A stretch of DNA of 64,000 bases from positions 46,534-110,533 of the forward strand of contig CALXRL010000100.1 in NCBI GenBank assembly GCA_944390735.1, read 5' to 3'. This DNA comes from an uncultured Victivallales bacterium. GTDB lineage: Bacteria > Verrucomicrobiota > Lentisphaeria > Victivallales > UBA1829. The notes beneath the pieces were generated by a model, which was not told the origin of the DNA, did not search any database, and was given only the letters and a program-made list of their open reading frames with translations. How positions within the stretch are numbered: position 1 is the stretch's first letter; each line of letters opens with the position of its first letter. This document shows positions 17,529-27,900 of this stretch, one piece after another. The translations under genes and the position numbers were made by a program.

Positions 17529-18591
17529 GAGCGCACTCTTTCCCTTTGAGATTTCCGGCAGAAGATGATGTTGTTTTTCCAAGAAGATTTTCCAGCAGGA
17601 GATCGGCAATCGTCGAGATGGAGACCTCCAGCCATGCGGCCGGAAACGGACAGAAGTACTCCAGTTCCCGGTTGCGGTGAAAAACGGTGAACAGCTCTTC
17701 CGGCACCCGGATTCCCCGTTCCCGGATGGCGAGAATGGCGCCGCGTGCCGCATGGTCCGGATAGACGATCAAGACCTCCGGACGCGGTTTCGAGTCCAGA
17801 AGATCAGCCGTCAGACGGTATCCGTATTCCTCGAACGTCGGATAGTCCGGCCGATGGCTGCTGAATCGTCTTTGATAACGCGGCAGCAGCCTGATTCCGC
17901 CTTCCTGAAGCGCCTGGAGCGGAAAGGCTGTCTGGGTCCGCGGATTCTCCGGACAGATGATCCCGATCCGCTTGAAATTCCTGTCTTTCAGAAGCCGGAC
18001 GATTTCCGGAACGGACTGAATGTCCCGTCGCTCCATCAGGATGCTGCTGACATCCGTTACATGCACAGGCAGACGATGAAACCAGCTGTGTGCCTCTTCT
18101 CCCAGAAGAATTCCGGCAACCGCCTGAACCTGATCCGCCGCAACCGCCCGGCTGATATACTCCGGAACCGTCGATTGTTTTTCGGGCCTGCGGGAATCGA
18201 ACCAGATGGTGTATTCCAGTCCGAGATCCTGAATCTTCCGGCAGAGCAGATCGCGCAGCGTGTCGTAAAAGCCGTATTCGCCGTTGGAGGAGATCTGTCG
18301 CGTGGTGAACAACCCGATCCTGCGGATTCCGCTGCGTTTCGCACTGACGGCAATGCCTCGGCCCGGATATTTGCACAGCAGACCGGAACGCATCAGTTCA
18401 TCCGTCGCCTGCTGAATCGTATAGTAGCTGATGTTCCAGATCCGGGCAAGCTCCCGCAGCGAGGGAAGGGTTTCGCCGCTGGCAAGACGCCCGGTTTCAA
18501 TCTGTTTGCGAAGAAACAGGGAGACGTCGCGGCACGCGGCTGTCTTCTGTCCCCGCGGCAGAACACGAAGGAATTCCGGAGTCTCTTTCAT
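17518..18591 (-). CDS. GntR-type regulator with LacI-like sensor domain
   Basis: The 357-residue protein has an N-terminal winged helix (about residues 20-90: LPSLRELARIWNISYYTIQQATDELMRSG). It is followed by a periplasmic-binding-protein-like effector domain (about 100-340), with IRRIGLFTTRQ at its first strand. This is the layout of the AraR/GntR regulators that sense sugars. The gene overlaps the downstream GH42-like gene by 11 bases, which points to local control of that hydrolase and the pseudopilin after it. It is transcribed from a consensus promoter flanked by two identical 25-base repeats, so autoregulation is likely. Confidence 0.88.
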   Translation of the reverse strand: MKETPEFLRVLPRGQKTAACRDVSLFLRKQIETGRLASGETLPSLRELARIWNISYYTIQQATDELMRSGLLCKYPGRGIAVSAKRSGIRRIGLFTTRQISSNGEYGFYDTLRDLLCRKIQDLGLEYTIWFDSRRPEKQSTVPEYISRAVAADQVQAVAGILLGEEAHSWFHRLPVHVTDVSSILMERRDIQSVPEIVRLLKDRNFKRIGIICPENPRTQTAFPLQALQEGGIRLLPRYQRRFSSHRPDYPTFEEYGYRLTADLLDSKPRPEVLIVYPDHAARGAILAIRERGIRVPEELFTVFHRNRELEYFCPFPAAWLEVSISTIADLLLENLLGKTTSSSAGNLKGKECAHEN

Positions 18592-18623
18592 AAACGATCC
18601 TGGCGATGCTTTTTTTTGAGTTA

Positions 18624-18648
18624 AAAATAAAAATCAGTAAAATCAGTT
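18624..18648. promoter_or_regulatory. Putative GntR operator, copy A
   Basis: This is a 25-base sequence containing two tandem AAAATCAGT units. It is identical to the copy at 18711-18735 and lies downstream of the -10 element, in the gntR leader. Confidence 0.55.
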
Positions 18649-18657
18649 TCGCTTTTC

Positions 18658-18686
18658 ATTATACTCTGAAATAGGATTTTTGTCAA
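18658..18686 (-). promoter_or_regulatory. Consensus promoter of gntR operon
   Basis: Read on the minus strand, TTGACA (18686-18681), a 17-base spacer and TATAAT (18663-18658) match the sigma-70 consensus exactly. It drives the gntR, GH42-like and pseudopilin genes. Confidence 0.88.
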
Positions 18687-18710
18687 GAGGAGAAAAATAA
18701 AAAAAAGAAA

Positions 18711-18735
18711 AAAATAAAAATCAGTAAAATCAGTT
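18711..18735. promoter_or_regulatory. Putative GntR operator, copy B
   Basis: This exact 25-base repeat of copy A also carries two AAAATCAGT units. It lies upstream of the -35 element, 87 bases from copy A. A partial unit (GAAAATCAG) follows near 18743. Confidence 0.55.
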
Positions 18736-18922
18736 GATCAAGGAAAATCAGAGGAATCACCGGCCCGGGAATCCCGCTCCGGGACGGATCTTCCGGATCC
18801 GAGGACTCATGCTTCGGAGGGAATCCCGGAGAGCCGGAGCGGTCGGAGAACGTCCGAGGGACGGCTGCCGGGACTTTCGTTGCGGGATTCCGGCGTTTCG
18901 TACAATGGATTGGAGAGGTTCT
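18736..18922. other. Intergenic region without recognised gene
   Basis: This stretch is rich in short CCGG-type inverted repeats (for example GGATC and GATCC around TTCCG). I see no gene, promoter or T-rich terminator. Confidence 0.4.
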
Positions 18923-20827
18923 TTATTCCGGGTGCCCTTCCATGCCGGACTTCGGTTGTTTTTCGACAAGAAAATCTTTCGCGGGGACGGAGTGGCCCTC
19001 CGGTGTAAACGCGGGTTCATCGGACCAGTTGACATAAAGACGGGAGCCGTCTTCAAATTCCGTCCGGCTGAGCGCGGGTGAAAGACGGGTGAATCCGTTC
19101 AGAAAAACGGTCTGAAGGGGGGCCAGACGTTTCGTGTCCTCCGCAATCCGTTTCAGAATTACCGCCTCCCGGTGGAGCTTTTCCTCCGGATTCACGGTGA
19201 AGTCCTCGCTCGCGCTGTTCAGCGGATCCGCACAGAGACGGAACCGCTGATAGAAATAGATCAGGGGAAGCCCTCCCGCCGCGATGTTCTGAAGATACCG
19301 GACCGTTCCCGGAATTGCGTTGATGGTGGTCCGGCAGGCGTTGTAAAGCACAAAACCGTGAAAGATCAGGGGAACCAGCGGAAAGGTCTCGTCCGCGAAC
19401 GGAAGCTCCGGCGAAATTTCCGGCGTGTTGCCGATGGCGTAGGCACGATCCAGCTCCGGCATCGACCATTCCCGGATGCCTTCCGACATGCTTGCTCCGG
19501 TGAAATCATGCTGGATTTTCAGAATTTTTTTGTAGAACTCCGCCGCCTGTTCGACGGTCAGCGGATGCGCCGGATTCCGGCACGGTCGAAGATTCAGAAG
19601 AGAGATCACATCGACATAATAGGCTCCGTCGAGCCCGAGGTGTTTCAGTTTTGCAAGGTTTTCCGGAAGATAGCGTTTGCATGCCCGTTCCGGACAGCAG
19701 AGATAGGCGCGTCCTCCTCCCCAGCACTCGCCGGTGACGGGGCGTCCCCGGGAATCCAGCATCCAGTCGGAACGATCCAGATTGTCGGCAAGCGTGTAGG
19801 TGTCGATGTAGTTGTCATGGACGCCGACCCGGTAGCCGAGCGACTGAATGTGCCGGATGGCCCGCAGCATCGCCTGTTCTCCTCCGATCTTCTCCTCCAC
19901 GGGGAAGAGCTGGGGAAAGGCTCCGTCGTGTCCGCCCCTGTTCCAGCCGACAAAGGTGAAGTCGAGATGCTCAATGCCCTGGGCGGCGCATTCATCGGCG
20001 ATCCGGATGGCATCGTCGAAGGTCATCAGAACCCGCACTTCCGGTTCGTTTTCCGGGGTCTGTTCCGGAACCGGAGAGGGGACCGGCTTGGTCGCCATCC
20101 GCATCCGGATGCAGATCGAGCGCGCCGATTCGGCGATTGCCGGCTGTTTTGCGGCCTTCTCTTTCAGCGGAACAAAGTGCTTGTGAAGAATCAGTTCGTT
20201 CCGGCAGTCCGCAAGCAGTGCGGCAACTCCTCCGGAGAAGGCCCGGATCCGGACCGAGGGCGACTCCTCCGGCAGCGGATCCTCCGGCGTTTCCCGCAGC
20301 CGGAACCGGACGGAGACGGAGTATTCCCCATCCTCCCCCCAGTTCGTGCGCAGACATAGTTCCGCGTGCAATTCGGCCCCATTGACCATCATGGATTCCG
20401 CGTTTTTTCCTCTCATCAGGACCGTGGTCAACGTGCTCATGACATACGGCGGCCACTCTTTCGCGCAGAATCCCGGAAGCGTGTATTGCGCCGGAGCTTT
20501 TCCCGATGTCCTGCAGAGAACTCCCAGGTCGCAGGGCAGAAGAAAAGCCGCATCCTCCCCTTCCGCCGCGGAAAGGCGCGAGGGCAGCAACGTGATGGAA
20601 CGCAGACGGCACTCGCCGCGTTCCCGGATCGAGGCGCGAAGCAGACGCGCCATCCGGAGATCTTCCGTTTCCTCCGCTTCCACTTCCAATTCGATTCCAA
20701 GCTCGTCACTGGTCCAGCGGAATCCGGAGTTTTTCCAGAGGGTTCCGTTTTCAAGAGAACTTGTGTGTACATTTCCCCCGGCGTCGAACCAGGAGAGTTC
20801 CGCAATCGGCAGAGATGAATTTCTCAT
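18923..20827 (-). CDS. Intracellular GH101/DUF5696-like glycosidase
   Basis: The 634-residue protein has no signal peptide, so it probably acts in the cytoplasm on imported oligosaccharide. After a beta-sandwich N-terminus, a TIM-barrel region runs from about 260 to 560. It contains HLDFTFVGWNRGGHDGAFPQ, VGVHDNYIDTYTLADNL, YYVDVIS with Asp406 as a candidate nucleophile, and SEGIREW with Glu449 as a candidate acid/base. These blocks resemble DUF5696 and the GH101/GH129 alpha-N-acetylgalactosaminidase group; the exact family is uncertain. The start overlaps the upstream lacI stop as ATGA (20824-20827), so that regulator should control it. Confidence 0.7.
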   Translation of the reverse strand: MRNSSLPIAELSWFDAGGNVHTSSLENGTLWKNSGFRWTSDELGIELEVEAEETEDLRMARLLRASIRERGECRLRSITLLPSRLSAAEGEDAAFLLPCDLGVLCRTSGKAPAQYTLPGFCAKEWPPYVMSTLTTVLMRGKNAESMMVNGAELHAELCLRTNWGEDGEYSVSVRFRLRETPEDPLPEESPSVRIRAFSGGVAALLADCRNELILHKHFVPLKEKAAKQPAIAESARSICIRMRMATKPVPSPVPEQTPENEPEVRVLMTFDDAIRIADECAAQGIEHLDFTFVGWNRGGHDGAFPQLFPVEEKIGGEQAMLRAIRHIQSLGYRVGVHDNYIDTYTLADNLDRSDWMLDSRGRPVTGECWGGGRAYLCCPERACKRYLPENLAKLKHLGLDGAYYVDVISLLNLRPCRNPAHPLTVEQAAEFYKKILKIQHDFTGASMSEGIREWSMPELDRAYAIGNTPEISPELPFADETFPLVPLIFHGFVLYNACRTTINAIPGTVRYLQNIAAGGLPLIYFYQRFRLCADPLNSASEDFTVNPEEKLHREAVILKRIAEDTKRLAPLQTVFLNGFTRLSPALSRTEFEDGSRLYVNWSDEPAFTPEGHSVPAKDFLVEKQPKSGMEGHPE

Positions 20828-21918
20828 GTTGTTTCCTTGCTGTATCGCGGATGCAGGGTTCCGCCGGGAAAAAAGACCGGCTTCAGAGACACCTGCTCCG
20901 TCTGGGTTGATTTCTGTTTGATTTTTTTCAGCAGAAGCGCCACGGTTTTCTCTGCGAATTCCAGCGGCGGAACATAGGCGGCCGTGACCGGAATGGGCAG
21001 AAACTTGCCGAACAGCGTGTGCTGTGTTGTGACCAGGGAGAGCTCGCGCGGGATTTCCACGCCCCGCTTCCGTGCCGCCTCCATGAGTCCGAACGCGGTA
21101 TTCTCCGAAAAGCAGAGCATTGCGTCCGGACGGCTTCCGGATGAATTCCAGACGCGATCGAACACTTCTTCCGCCGCTTCCGGAAAACCGCTTTCCAGCA
21201 GGGAGCGCATCTGCGGCTCGTAATGCGGGTTTGCCGGAAAATTCCCTCGGACGGGTGCCGGATCCCCCGGGGATGCCGCTTCCATCCGGACCCGGCCCCC
21301 GCAGCCGAGCTTTTCCGCCACTCCTTCCAGAAGCGGGGCGGAGAAGGGAGGAAACGGAGGTGGATGCGGAATCATCAGGACAAGGTTCCGATGACCGCTT
21401 TTCCGCAGTTTCTCCCCGAGAACACGGCCGATGGCCCGGTAGTCCGGCAGAATCCCGTTTTCGTCGGGCAGATGGTAGCGGCAGACCACCGGAATTCCAT
21501 TCCGGCGAGCCAGAGTCAGCGGGGTTTCTCCGGTGGTTGCGTGCGTCGTCGGACAGACAATGAGTCCGGCGGCTCCCTGACCGATCAGATTCCGGAAAAT
21601 CGAGAGCTCCCGTTCCGGCGAAAACTCCGTCACCATGATGCTTGTCAGATATCCCGCCTCGGAGAGCAGCCGGAACAGATGTTCACAATATTCTCCAAGT
21701 TCAAAAAGCACATTCGGAACCACCACCCCGATCAGATTGCTTTTCCCGGTGCTCATCTGCTGGGCCGCCCGGTTCGGAACGTATCCCATCTGCGCGGCCG
21801 TTTTCAGAATCCGCTCCCGCGTTTCCGCTTTGAGACTGCCCTTGTGCGACAGCGCGTAACTGACGGTCGACTCGTTCATCCCCAGTTCCGAGGCGATGGC
21901 CTTCAAGGTCACTTTCAT
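20824..21918 (-). CDS. LacI-family transcriptional regulator
   Basis: The 364-residue protein has a LacI helix-turn-helix at its N-terminus (VTLKAIASELGMNESTVSYALSHKG), the hinge MGYVPNRAAQQM, and a sugar-sensing effector domain (VVVPNVLFELGEYCEHLFRLL onward). It is coupled by a 4-base overlap to the GH101/DUF5696-like gene. Its promoter region carries a perfect 22-base palindrome, which suggests self-repression and ligand-released expression of the pair. GGAG lies ten bases before the ATG. Confidence 0.93.
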   Translation of the reverse strand: MKVTLKAIASELGMNESTVSYALSHKGSLKAETRERILKTAAQMGYVPNRAAQQMSTGKSNLIGVVVPNVLFELGEYCEHLFRLLSEAGYLTSIMVTEFSPERELSIFRNLIGQGAAGLIVCPTTHATTGETPLTLARRNGIPVVCRYHLPDENGILPDYRAIGRVLGEKLRKSGHRNLVLMIPHPPPFPPFSAPLLEGVAEKLGCGGRVRMEAASPGDPAPVRGNFPANPHYEPQMRSLLESGFPEAAEEVFDRVWNSSGSRPDAMLCFSENTAFGLMEAARKRGVEIPRELSLVTTQHTLFGKFLPIPVTAAYVPPLEFAEKTVALLLKKIKQKSTQTEQVSLKPVFFPGGTLHPRYSKETT

Positions 21919-21954
21919 GACAGATGATTCTCCGGAAAGTTATGAAATTTTTAG

Positions 21955-21976
21955 AAAAATCAAGCGCTTGATTTTT
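21955..21976. promoter_or_regulatory. LacI operator, perfect 22-base palindrome
   Basis: The half AAAAATCAAGC is followed immediately by its exact reverse complement, giving a central GCGC. It sits just downstream of the -10 element of the lacI gene at 20824-21918. A second partial site (AAAATCAAGCGG, 22006-22017) overlaps the -35 element. Confidence 0.75.
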
Positions 21977-21985
21977 TGATATGTT

Positions 21986-22013
21986 ACTATATTCGCATTC
22001 TTCGCAAAATCAA
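21986..22013 (-). promoter_or_regulatory. Promoter of lacI / GH101-like pair
   Basis: On the minus strand, TTGATT (22013-22008), a 16-base spacer and TATAGT (21991-21986) form a plausible sigma-70 promoter bracketed by operator sequences. Confidence 0.55.
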
Positions 22014-22181
22014 GCGGAGATGGGGAAGCGGGGCGGGAATTTCTTCCGGGAAAGTGGCGGAAGAGAGAAAAAAAGAGCGCTTTATCCCGGGAATCGGAGC
22101 GCTTTCCTCGGGTCCGGATGGAAAGAAATTCCGGATCAATCAACCTCTGCAAATAAAGTTTATTTTTTATCATCATACCTC

Positions 22182-22210
22182 TTGACAAGCTGAACGGTTT
22201 ATGATATAAT
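22182..22210 (+). promoter_or_regulatory. Consensus promoter of gntR cassette
   Basis: TTGACA (22182-22187), a 17-base spacer and TATAAT (22205-22210) match the sigma-70 consensus exactly. It drives the GntR, pseudopilin, esterase and GH39-like genes. Confidence 0.9.
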
Positions 22211-22232
22211 AATGTAAGTAAAAATTACATTA
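22210..22232. promoter_or_regulatory. Putative GntR operator
   Basis: TAATGTAA and TTACATTA form perfect 8-base inverted arms around a 7-base spacer. They abut the -10 element and cover the transcription start, 18 bases before the gntR start codon. Confidence 0.65.
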
Positions 22233-22249
22233 ATTATTGGGATTGAGCA

Positions 22250-23269
22250 ATGCCGAAACGAAAAAACAGGGAATTGACCCATTTTTTGAAGTCCTATCTT
22301 CAGATGTTTGCCGCGCAGTCTTCCACTGAACCTGTCCGACTGGAGAGGGAGTTGGAGCTGGGGGAGAAGTTTTCCCTCTCCCGTCCCACGGTTCATCAGG
22401 CTCTGGTGGAGCTGGAACAGGAAAAATGGATTCTGCATCTGCCGGGAAAACGCGGTTATTATACGAATCCGCAGAGGTCCTCTCCCCACCAGCAGGTCTT
22501 CGGCATCATCGCAGGAAATGCCGATGCGCGTTTCGGATTCCCTCCGTTTCTTTCCGGCTTTTTCGGGGAACTTTCCGGTGCGATGCTCCATTTCCCGGAA
22601 CTTTTGCAGACGAGCACAGAGGAGATCTACACAACCATCCGGAACTACCGTTATTCCGGAATTCTCTGGGTCAATCCGAATCCGGTTTTTTATCCGGTGA
22701 TCCGGCAGTTGATCGCGGATGGAACTCCGATCCTCGTTGCGGATTTCTACACCACCGAACTTCCGTTTCCTCCGGAAAACTATGCTCTGCTGGATATTGC
22801 CGTATTTGTGAGGCAATGCTGGAAAATCTTCCAGCGGAAAAAGTACCGTTTTATCCTTTATTATACAAAAACGGACCATTTTTTTCTGGCGCACAAGGCA
22901 AAGGCGCCGGCGAATGTCCGATATGAACAGATTCGCTCTGCTGACGATCTCGCCCGTTTCCGTTCCGATCCGCCGGATATGATTTTCGCCGATGGCGGTG
23001 ACAACCGTTACGGGGAACTCTTTGCGGCACTGGAAACGTGGGAGGTCTCCCGACTTCCCGACCTCTACTGCTATCCCTGTGCTGTTCACAAGATGTCTCC
23101 GCAATGGAAACAGAAACTGCACCGGAAGATTTTTTTCGTTCCTGCTCCCAGAAAATTCAACGATGAATACCGTCTCGGAAAGGTCTCTGCCAAACGGCTC
23201 CTTTCCCTGGTAAGGAAAAAAGATAACAAAGGAGAACTGTTGTATGAGGAAGTATTTTTCATTGATTGA
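22250..23269 (+). CDS. GntR-type transcriptional regulator
   Basis: The 339-residue protein has an N-terminal winged helix (about residues 1-75, with [19 protein letters not shown] and a KRGYYTN wing) and a C-terminal domain resembling a periplasmic-binding-protein sensor ([13 protein letters not shown] onward). The sensor is divergent, with a shortened middle. It is the first gene of a four-gene cassette with a consensus promoter and an inverted-repeat operator, so autoregulation is expected. The next gene starts inside its last 26 bases. Confidence 0.85.
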   Translation: MPKRKNRELTHFLKSYLQMFAAQSSTEPVRLERELELGEKFSLSRPTVHQALVELEQEKWILHLPGKRGYYTNPQRSSPHQQVFGIIAGNADARFGFPPFLSGFFGELSGAMLHFPELLQTSTEEIYTTIRNYRYSGILWVNPNPVFYPVIRQLIADGTPILVADFYTTELPFPPENYALLDIAVFVRQCWKIFQRKKYRFILYYTKTDHFFLAHKAKAPANVRYEQIRSADDLARFRSDPPDMIFADGGDNRYGELFAALETWEVSRLPDLYCYPCAVHKMSPQWKQKLHRKIFFVPAPRKFNDEYRLGKVSAKRLLSLVRKKDNKGELLYEEVFFID

Positions 23270-24002
23270 ACTTCTAGTTGTGATTGCAATTATTGCAATT
23301 CTTGCTTCCATTCTTCTTCCGGCGTTGCAGAAGGTCCGTAAAAAGGCCCAGTCGGTTTCCTGTCTCAGCAATATGAAACAGACGTTTCTGGTGGTACGAA
23401 ACTACATTTCGGACAACGATGAATGGAGCTGTCTTGCGTATGGCGGTGACTCATGGGCGGAACGATATCTTGTTTCTGGATACTTCAAGATCACGGAGAA
23501 TCCCCAGTCCGTCAGCAATAAAATCAAAGGATTGCAGTTCACACACTGTCCTTCCACGAAACTTCAGAACAGCGGACGGCCGTTTCTGCGTTCCACTTTC
23601 GGGATGGCTCTTCAGAGCACAGATCTTATTATTCCGGAAACAGGAGAAACCTATTTTAATACGCGCAAAATCAAAGGAGCCAGCACGATGGCGATTCTTG
23701 CCGATTCCGTCAGCCTTTCCAGCGGGGATTCGTATGCGCCTCTCGGGACTCCGAGTTTCACCTTCGCTTTTACAAGGAATGGCGGCTGTCGCCATTTTCA
23801 CGGACGCCATATGAAGCGCGCCAATACCATCTTTCATGATGGTCATGCGGAATCACTTACCAAGTTCGGCGCATTGAATGCCGTACGGAAATGCCGCATT
23901 GCAGAGAATTTTACAATGAACACATTCATGTTCATTGAAATTGATTCCGAGAATTCTTCCGACTATTCCGCAGAATGGAGTCGGCAGGAATGGCTTCAAT
24001 AA
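23244..24002 (+). CDS. Prepilin-like (pseudopilin) protein with DGH C-terminus
   Basis: The 252-residue protein begins [20 protein letters not shown], with cleavage expected before Phe and Glu at +5, then [23 protein letters not shown]. The C-terminal [13 protein letters not shown] carries the DGH motif. AAAGGAG in the gntR coding sequence precedes its ATG, and the genes overlap by 26 bases. It lies between the regulator and the two degradative enzymes of this cassette. Confidence 0.88.
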   Translation: MRKYFSLIELLVVIAIIAILASILLPALQKVRKKAQSVSCLSNMKQTFLVVRNYISDNDEWSCLAYGGDSWAERYLVSGYFKITENPQSVSNKIKGLQFTHCPSTKLQNSGRPFLRSTFGMALQSTDLIIPETGETYFNTRKIKGASTMAILADSVSLSSGDSYAPLGTPSFTFAFTRNGGCRHFHGRHMKRANTIFHDGHAESLTKFGALNAVRKCRIAENFTMNTFMFIEIDSENSSDYSAEWSRQEWLQ

Positions 24003-24022
24003 AAAAGAAAGGAAACAGGCTC

Positions 24023-24895
24023 ATGAAACATTTAATCTGCGCTTTTACAGGAATTCTTCTTCTTTCCGGAGGGTTCTGCTTCGCCGATTACGAGATTCAC
24101 AAGGATATTGCCTATTATGCGCCGTCGGAGATCAAATCCGGAATTCAGAAGGAGCGCGGAACACTTGATCTGCTTCTGCCGGAACAGCGGAACGGGTTTG
24201 CCACGATCATCTTTTTTCACGGAGGCGGACTCTATGACGGAGAAAAGGAAAATGTCCAGTCCTATTTGAAAAAGGAGTTCGGTTCCCGGAAGGATCTCGC
24301 CATTGTAACGCCGAATTACCGTCGGTACAAGGATGTGAAAGTCGTAAACGGAACTCGGAAACTCTTTCCGGCCTTCTATCAGGACGCTGCCGCCGCAGTT
24401 GCATGGGTCAAAAAAAATATTGCAAAGTATGGAGGCGATCCGGATAAAATCTATATAAGCGGTCATTCCGGCGGCGGATACCTTGCCCTGATGCTCATCC
24501 TGAAGAAAGGCTATCTCCGGGAACGGAAGATTGACCCGGACCGCGATCTGAAAGCCTGTTTTCCAATCTCCGCAACCCCCCGGACGAATTCCTGCATCAG
24601 CCAGGAACGTTATGGCGGAAACGGAACGGAATTCCGCGCGGATCAGGATTCCCCGATTTTCATGTCCACCTGGGCGAAGGGAACTCTTCCGATCATCCTG
24701 TGCGTCGAGGGTCGCTCGACGGCGAATCATCTGGTCGGATACCGGGAGGGAAACATGCTTGTTTACGCGCTGCTGAAACAGTGTGCAAAATATCCGGCGG
24801 TCAAACTGCATGTCTTTGAAGAGAAAACGCATACATCGGTGATTGCACCGGCTCTTCAGACAATCCGCAGGGAAATGATGGAATTGGAACGATGA
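24023..24895 (+). CDS. Secreted alpha/beta-hydrolase (carbohydrate esterase-like)
   Basis: The 290-residue protein has a signal peptide (MKHLICAFTGILLLSGGFCFA). The alpha/beta-hydrolase motifs are HGGG (oxyanion hole), GHSGGGYLAL with the nucleophilic Ser, and a late His in EEKTHTSVI. This is the layout of BD-FAE-like and hormone-sensitive-lipase-like esterases, which often remove acetyl or feruloyl groups from plant polysaccharides. GGAAA precedes the start. It lies 12 bases before the GH39-like gene, so it probably removes ester decorations from the same glycan; the exact substrate is unknown. Confidence 0.82.
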   Translation: MKHLICAFTGILLLSGGFCFADYEIHKDIAYYAPSEIKSGIQKERGTLDLLLPEQRNGFATIIFFHGGGLYDGEKENVQSYLKKEFGSRKDLAIVTPNYRRYKDVKVVNGTRKLFPAFYQDAAAAVAWVKKNIAKYGGDPDKIYISGHSGGGYLALMLILKKGYLRERKIDPDRDLKACFPISATPRTNSCISQERYGGNGTEFRADQDSPIFMSTWAKGTLPIILCVEGRSTANHLVGYREGNMLVYALLKQCAKYPAVKLHVFEEKTHTSVIAPALQTIRREMMELER

Positions 24896-24907
24896 GGAGA
24901 TGAAGGT

Positions 24908-27900
24908 ATGAACCATGGGGTTTTCTGTCTGATGGTCGCTATGTCAATGGTGTGTTCCGCTGGAACGGTTCCTCTTTCAGGTCCGGTGCGGGAAGCGGAG
25001 TTTTCGCCGGACAGTTCCATTCCCGCACGCAAGCCGCTTCGCGGAATTGATTTCTGGAAACAGGATGCGATGCACGTTCCGGAAAGTCCGGTTCGGAATC
25101 TGATGCCGAATCCGTCGTTCCGGCAGGGGATGCGGTACTATTTCCGCATGTGGGGCGGAAATTTCTACAAGGATCCGGTTCGTGCGCCCCGGTATGAGAT
25201 CGTTCCGGGAGGTCGTCGGCCGGATGCAAAATCTCTGCTGATCCGGACGGGGGAACAGACCGTTCCCGGCAATGAACGTCCGGCTGATATGATGAGTCTG
25301 CCGATCCCGCTTGAACCGGGGAAAGACTATGTTCTTTCCTGCTATGCGAAATGCGACGTCCCCGAGGGAATGCTCCTGACGCTGTGTCTGACGGACAACG
25401 GGAAAAATTTTTCCTATCGCACCCCCTATGAGAAAGAATCCCACTTCCCGCTGACCACGGAGTGGAAACGGTATGTCTACCGTTTCAAAATTCTGAAAAA
25501 AGGTCCCGAATGCGTGAACATCAACGGCAACAATCTTCCTCCGCACGGAACGATCCTTGTGACGGATGTTCAGCTGGAGGAGGGAACGGAGCCTTCGGAG
25601 TTCGTCGCTCCGGAAAAGGAGGGTTTGCTTCTTACTTCGTCTCCAAGCAATACCATTGATTCAACCCGGAAGATTTCCGCTCGATTCGAACTTTTCGGCT
25701 CCGCGGAGGGAACCGTGGAACTTTCCCTGTTTGATTTCTGGCGCAAAAAACGCTGGACCGGTTCTTATGCGATGAATCCGGTTCGGACGATCGAGCTTCC
25801 GTTTGATCAGCTGTCTCTCGGGAAAGGCTCCTTCTGTCTGCAGGCGAAGTATCACTCCAAAGGAAAGGTCTGGTATGATTACTACCGCTTTTCCGTGATT
25901 GATCCGATTCTGAATCAGCAGAGTGCGACACGTCATTTTTTCGGGACCTTGCTGGAAAACCGCATGTTCAACCGCAATGCGTCATACCGGCAGCTGGCCC
26001 GGGCCGGGTTCGGCAACTATACATACGGCTGTTATGATATTCAGCAGGCGGAAGCGATAAAACGATACGGTCTGCTGAATCAGACCTCTCCGCTTGTCGG
26101 CGTTCATCAGCTCCACAATGATGCCGTCGATCCCGAATTCCGCAGGAATCTCGGATGGCTGAAAAACCTTTTCCAATTGAAAACAATTACCAGCGAGGAC
26201 GAGAAACGCATTGAGAAAACCGCATATCAGCTTGCAAAAGCCATGCCGCAGGAAAAACGCTGGTCGTTTGCCAACGAGGCGGAATGCCATACGCCGATTC
26301 TGAAAGAAAAACGCTATGCGGAATGGGGTCGTTCCGCCATTGCGGCGTACCGGGGAATCAAACGGGCAAATCCGGAAAATGAGTTCTTTGTGGAAACGGG
26401 AACGTCCTGCTATCTGCCCGATCGCGGATATGAGGTCACGGAGGAGCACATCAAATCGGGATTCCGCAATAAAATCCAGTGGGACTTCATCGGACTTCAT
26501 CCGTACAGCGTTCTCGACGGAGCGCGGCATTTCTCGAAACAGTACATGCTGGATGATACGGTCAGTCATATTTTCGATGTGCTCCGGAAATACAACTATC
26601 CGGAAAGTACGCCGATCTACGTGACCGAGAGTTTCAATATCATTCATCAGAATGTGGCGGAGTGGTCCTGCGGAGGCGGAGCGGACACGTATCCGATCGG
26701 GGTGAAGGCGTCGTATGACTTTTCGCGGGAGGAGGTGTCACAGGCGGCCTGGGCCGCCAGAACCTATCTTCTTCTGCTGAAATTCTGGCCGCGCATCCGC
26801 ATGGTTCATATCTGGCGCAATGTTCTGTGGCATGACATTACGCTGAACATGATTCCGCTGGCAAATGCGGTCAATACGCTTCGCGTGCTGTTTCCGGATC
26901 CGGAGTTTATTGCGAGTTTCCGGCCGGGAGCGGGAGTGCATGCGTATCTTTACCGGGGAAAGGATGGAAGAACCATCGCGGCGCTCTGGACCTCCCGGGA
27001 GGAGGTGGAGCTGCATAGGACGGAGGGGGTCCGTTTCGAGTTCACTTTGAATGCGGAAAATCCGAAGCTGATTGATCTGATGGGAAATGAACATCCGGTT
27101 CACCGGAATTCGGACAATCGAATGGCGCTGATGCTGAACGCCGCTCCGTTGTTCCTTATCGTGGACAATCAGGAAGCCGATGAGCTTCAGCGTGCGTTGA
27201 AACAGGCGGATATGACCGTTTCCGCAACAAGCTGTCATGTGGGGGTCCGAGTTCGGAAGGATGGTGCGCTGGTGGCGGATTTGAAAAATCTGGAACGCAA
27301 AGAGTGTCAGTTCTCCTGTCAGGACAACTCCATTCTGCTCAAGGCGTACGGGAAAAACTCAATGGAACTGATGCGGCGGAAACCGGAGTTTGGAAAACTC
27401 TTCCGCTACGGATTTGAGTATCGCTATCGTTACCCGCAGCTGCCGGAGATCCGACAGAGACGGAACATGGTCTGGATGTTCGTCCCATACACGAAGAACA
27501 ATCCCGACTGGAGAAAAATCCCGGCGGTGGAGGTCCCGCATCACGTCTGGGGATGGAAGGCGCCGAAAGAGGATTTTTCCGCAAAATGTCAGCTGGCATG
27601 GAATGAAGAAAATCTGTTTGTCCGGGTCCGCATCAGGGATTCCCAGTTCATCGCGCCAAAGGACTATGACGCTCTAGTCCGCAACGGAATGGTGTGGAAG
27701 ATGGACAACGGAATGGAACTGTACCTGGATTATGATGGAAAAGGAAAGCGTTCCAACACAACGAAATGGGAAAAAAATTATTACCGCTATGATTTCTCAT
27801 ACGGAAATCCGGAGGGAAGAAGCGGAAGAGGATTTGTGTATCGTCGTCAGGAGCCGGACATGCAGCTGACCGGAGGAACGGATACACCGTCCAAGGAGGA

